NCBI RefSeq assembly: GCF_030272705.1
Contig: NZ_JARFYM010000002.1
Location: 496,001 to 560,000 of the forward strand
Source: Rhizobium mayense
GTDB lineage: Bacteria; Pseudomonadota; Alphaproteobacteria; Rhizobiales; Rhizobiaceae
Direction: 5' to 3'
DNA length: 64,000 nt
This document shows positions 62,321 to 64,000 of this stretch, one piece after another (position 1 is the stretch's first letter; every line of letters begins with the position of its first letter). Below the pieces are notes generated by a model. It had not been told where the DNA came from, did no database searches, and saw only the letters and a program-made list of their open reading frames with translations. A program made the translations under genes and the position numbers.

Positions 62321-63133
62321 GTGGAACATCGCAGAGACACACCCGGCGCAACCGCCTCGACCGAGGCATTCGCAACGCATCGCATTCGGCTTTCGATAGA
62401 CGGGAACGACATCCTTAGCGATGTCGATCTGTCGTTCCCAAAAGGTGAGTTCGTTGCCTTGGTCGGGCATAACGGTTCGGGAAAATCCAGCCTGCTGAAA
62501 ATCCTCGGCCGGCAGATCCTGCCGACGGCAGGCTTGGCCTGCTATGCCGGCCGGGACATCAGCTCATTTCCCGAGCGCGCCTTTGCCCGCTCGGTCGCCT
62601 ATCTGCCGCAGGATGTGAGCGCCAGCGCCGATATGACCGTGCGGGAGCTGGTGCGCTGCGGGCGCTATCCTTGGCATGGTCCCCTCGGGCGCTTTTCCAA
62701 GACGGATGAAGAAAAGGTGGAGCAAGCGCTTGTCTTGACGCATCTGGAACCTCTGGCGGACCGCATCGTTGCCACGCTGTCCGGCGGCGAACGACAGCGA
62801 GCATGGCTCGCCATGCTGGTCGCGCAGGATACCGAATGCCTGCTGCTGGACGAACCGACCGCGGCCCTCGACATTGCCCATCAGATCGAGGTCCTGTCTC
62901 TGGTGCGCAGGCTCTCCCATGAAAAGGGCCTGAGCGTGATCATCGTCCTTCACGACATCAACATGGCTGCTCGCTTCTGTGATCACATCTGCGCGTTGAA
63001 ACGTGGTCGCGTCGTCGCCAACGGAAAACCGAATGAGATCCTGATGCGCGAGCGACTGCAGGAGATCTACGGCATCGATATGGATGTCATTGCCGCACCT
63101 AAAACTGGCTATCCGCTCGCCTATGCCTGCTAA
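62321..63133 (+). CDS. fhuC: Iron-hydroxamate ABC transporter ATPase (FhuC-like)
   Basis: A 270-residue FecCD-type importer ATPase. Walker A is GHNGSGKSS (about 50-58), YLPQDVSASADMTVRELVRCGRYPWHG is characteristic of siderophore ATPases, the signature is LSGGERQRAW, Walker B is LLLDEPTAALD and the H-loop is LHD. The GTG start has GAGGGA 6 nt upstream. It overlaps fhuD by 11 nt. It powers transport of iron-siderophore across the inner membrane. Confidence 0.94.
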   Translation: MEHRRDTPGATASTEAFATHRIRLSIDGNDILSDVDLSFPKGEFVALVGHNGSGKSSLLKILGRQILPTAGLACYAGRDISSFPERAFARSVAYLPQDVSASADMTVRELVRCGRYPWHGPLGRFSKTDEEKVEQALVLTHLEPLADRIVATLSGGERQRAWLAMLVAQDTECLLLDEPTAALDIAHQIEVLSLVRRLSHEKGLSVIIVLHDINMAARFCDHICALKRGRVVANGKPNEILMRERLQEIYGIDMDVIAAPKTGYPLAYAC

Positions 63134-64000
63134 TCCGGTTCCCTTTTCCGCCCTGTCGCGTCGAGCGCTCCTGCGGGCAATGGCCGCTGCGGCGGTGGCC
63201 GGCAATGCCCCGGCTTTTGCGCAATCCGCACCACGAATCGTCAGCCTCGACTATGGTCTTGCATCGACGCTTCTGTCGCTCGGCATCGTTCCGTTGGCAG
63301 TGTCCGATCTGGCCGACTGGGATAAATGGGTGGTCGAGCCGGCAATGCCCAAGTCTGCCGTGAACCTTGGCAGCTCGTGGGAGGTCAATTTCGAACTCCT
63401 TGTTGCCCTCAAGCCGGATATCATCCTGACGACACCCTATCTCGACGAGCTCCTGCCGAAGCTGAAGCAGGTCGCGAAAGTCGTTCGGCTCGAGATCTAC
63501 AAGCCCGGTATCGGCCCTATATTGCCGGCGGCTATCGCGGCGACAAGAAAACTCGGGGCTGCGATCGGCCGGGAAGCGGAGGCCGAAGGTTTTCTCGCGC
63601 GTGCGGATGCTTTCTTCACCGATCGTCACGCCCGTCTTAGCGCGAAATCTCCACCTCCCGTAGCGCTCGTCAACTTCATGGACGCGCGGCATGCCCGAAT
63701 CTATGCGAGCCCGGGCCTCTATCACAACGTTCTGGAGCGCATCGGCGTGCGAAACGCCTGGACCGAGGAATCGAATTACTGGGGCTTCCAGACCATCGCC
63801 ATCGAAGAGCTCTCCCGCGTCGCCGATCCCGATGCGCGCCTGATCGCCTTCGAGCCGATACCTGCTGATGTCCTGTCTAAAATCATGGAAAGCCCTCTTT
63901 GGCAAAGCCTGCCGTTTGCCCGGCCGGGGCGGCTCTCAATCCTTCCCCCTGCCTTGATGTTCGGCATGGTCAACGAGGCGATGCGGTTCGGCCGCTTGTT
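63123..64000 (+). CDS. fhuD: Iron-hydroxamate ABC transporter substrate-binding protein (FhuD-like), partial
   Basis: At least 292 residues, cut by the right edge of the window. It starts inside fhuC in another frame (ATG at 63123). The N-terminus SRRALLRAMAAAAVAGNAPAFAQS is a twin-arginine signal. The mature part has PRIVSLDYGLASTLLSLGIVPLAVSDLADWDKWV, NFELLVALKPDIILTTPYLDELLPKL and NYWGFQTIAIEELSRVADPDARLIAFEP, the class III binding-protein fold with a long central helix. A FhuB-type permease is expected just beyond the window. Confidence 0.92.
   Translation, partial: MPANPVPFSALSRRALLRAMAAAAVAGNAPAFAQSAPRIVSLDYGLASTLLSLGIVPLAVSDLADWDKWVVEPAMPKSAVNLGSSWEVNFELLVALKPDIILTTPYLDELLPKLKQVAKVVRLEIYKPGIGPILPAAIAATRKLGAAIGREAEAEGFLARADAFFTDRHARLSAKSPPPVALVNFMDARHARIYASPGLYHNVLERIGVRNAWTEESNYWGFQTIAIEELSRVADPDARLIAFEPIPADVLSKIMESPLWQSLPFARPGRLSILPPALMFGMVNEAMRFGRL

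Overview
The window reads as an accessory, catabolism-rich stretch of a Rhizobium-type alphaproteobacterium. Supporting signs are high GC with typical rhizobial codon use, many ABC and TRAP uptake systems paired with GntR, LacI and TetR regulators, a DUF1127 small protein, a rhizobial-type iron-siderophore locus with a RirA-like (IRO) box, and Agrobacterium/Rhizobium-style uronate genes. There are no rRNA or tRNA genes, replication genes, CRISPR arrays or intact insertion sequences, so the replicon (chromosome or large plasmid) cannot be decided.

1-15.7 kb: two sugar-type (CUT1) ABC import loci. The first holds an enolase-superfamily enzyme, a binding protein and two permeases, the second permease cut by the window edge, under a divergent GntR regulator. 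The second is a nine-gene operon running from 14.0 down to 4.3 kb: a Tat-exported binding protein, two permeases, two unequal ATPases, a Gfo/Idh dehydrogenase, a TIM-barrel isomerase/epimerase, a DUF4432 epimerase-like protein and an SDR dehydrogenase. A LacI regulator diverges from it. The ATPase pair is complementary-asymmetric, with one canonical and one degenerate predicted ATP site.

15.5-33.2 kb: after a decayed SRPBCC gene and a GntR gene comes the most interesting region. It holds a three-subunit molybdenum hydroxylase with a CoxG-like protein and a signal-less NMT1-like protein, a UbiD decarboxylase with its UbiX flavin prenyltransferase, a GntR regulator, a SsuABC-type ABC importer, an isochorismatase-family amidase, an alpha/beta hydrolase, XdhC and an NCS2 nucleobase-type permease. 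Three intergenic regions share a near-identical 15-bp palindrome, which suggests one regulon for uptake, hydroxylation, prFMN-dependent decarboxylation and hydrolysis of an unidentified, probably N-heterocyclic, acid.

33.5-41.4 kb: an aminotransferase diverges from a YheO/DauR-like regulator. Then follows a hexuronate/aldarate locus on the minus strand: GntR, kdgD, a galactarolactone-isomerase-like gene and a DctPQM TRAP transporter.

41.7-51.6 kb: an eight-gene operon with a divergent TetR gene. It holds three luciferase-like monooxygenases, an M20 deacylase, a GNAT acetyltransferase, a fused permease-ATPase and two paralogous amino-acid binding proteins. The content matches the Bacillus yxe/ytm S-alkylcysteine salvage operons (acetylate, oxidatively cleave, deacetylate).

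51.9-64 kb: a metallophosphoesterase, a sugar-type ABC importer without its own ATPase, and a tyrosine-phosphatase-like protein form one operon. Small conserved proteins and a YghU-type glutathione transferase follow. The window ends in an iron-hydroxamate locus, fhuF-fhuA diverging from fhuC-fhuD, with fhuD cut by the window end. A recurring architectural theme is a GC-rich stem-loop just downstream of the substrate-binding-protein gene in five separate uptake operons.
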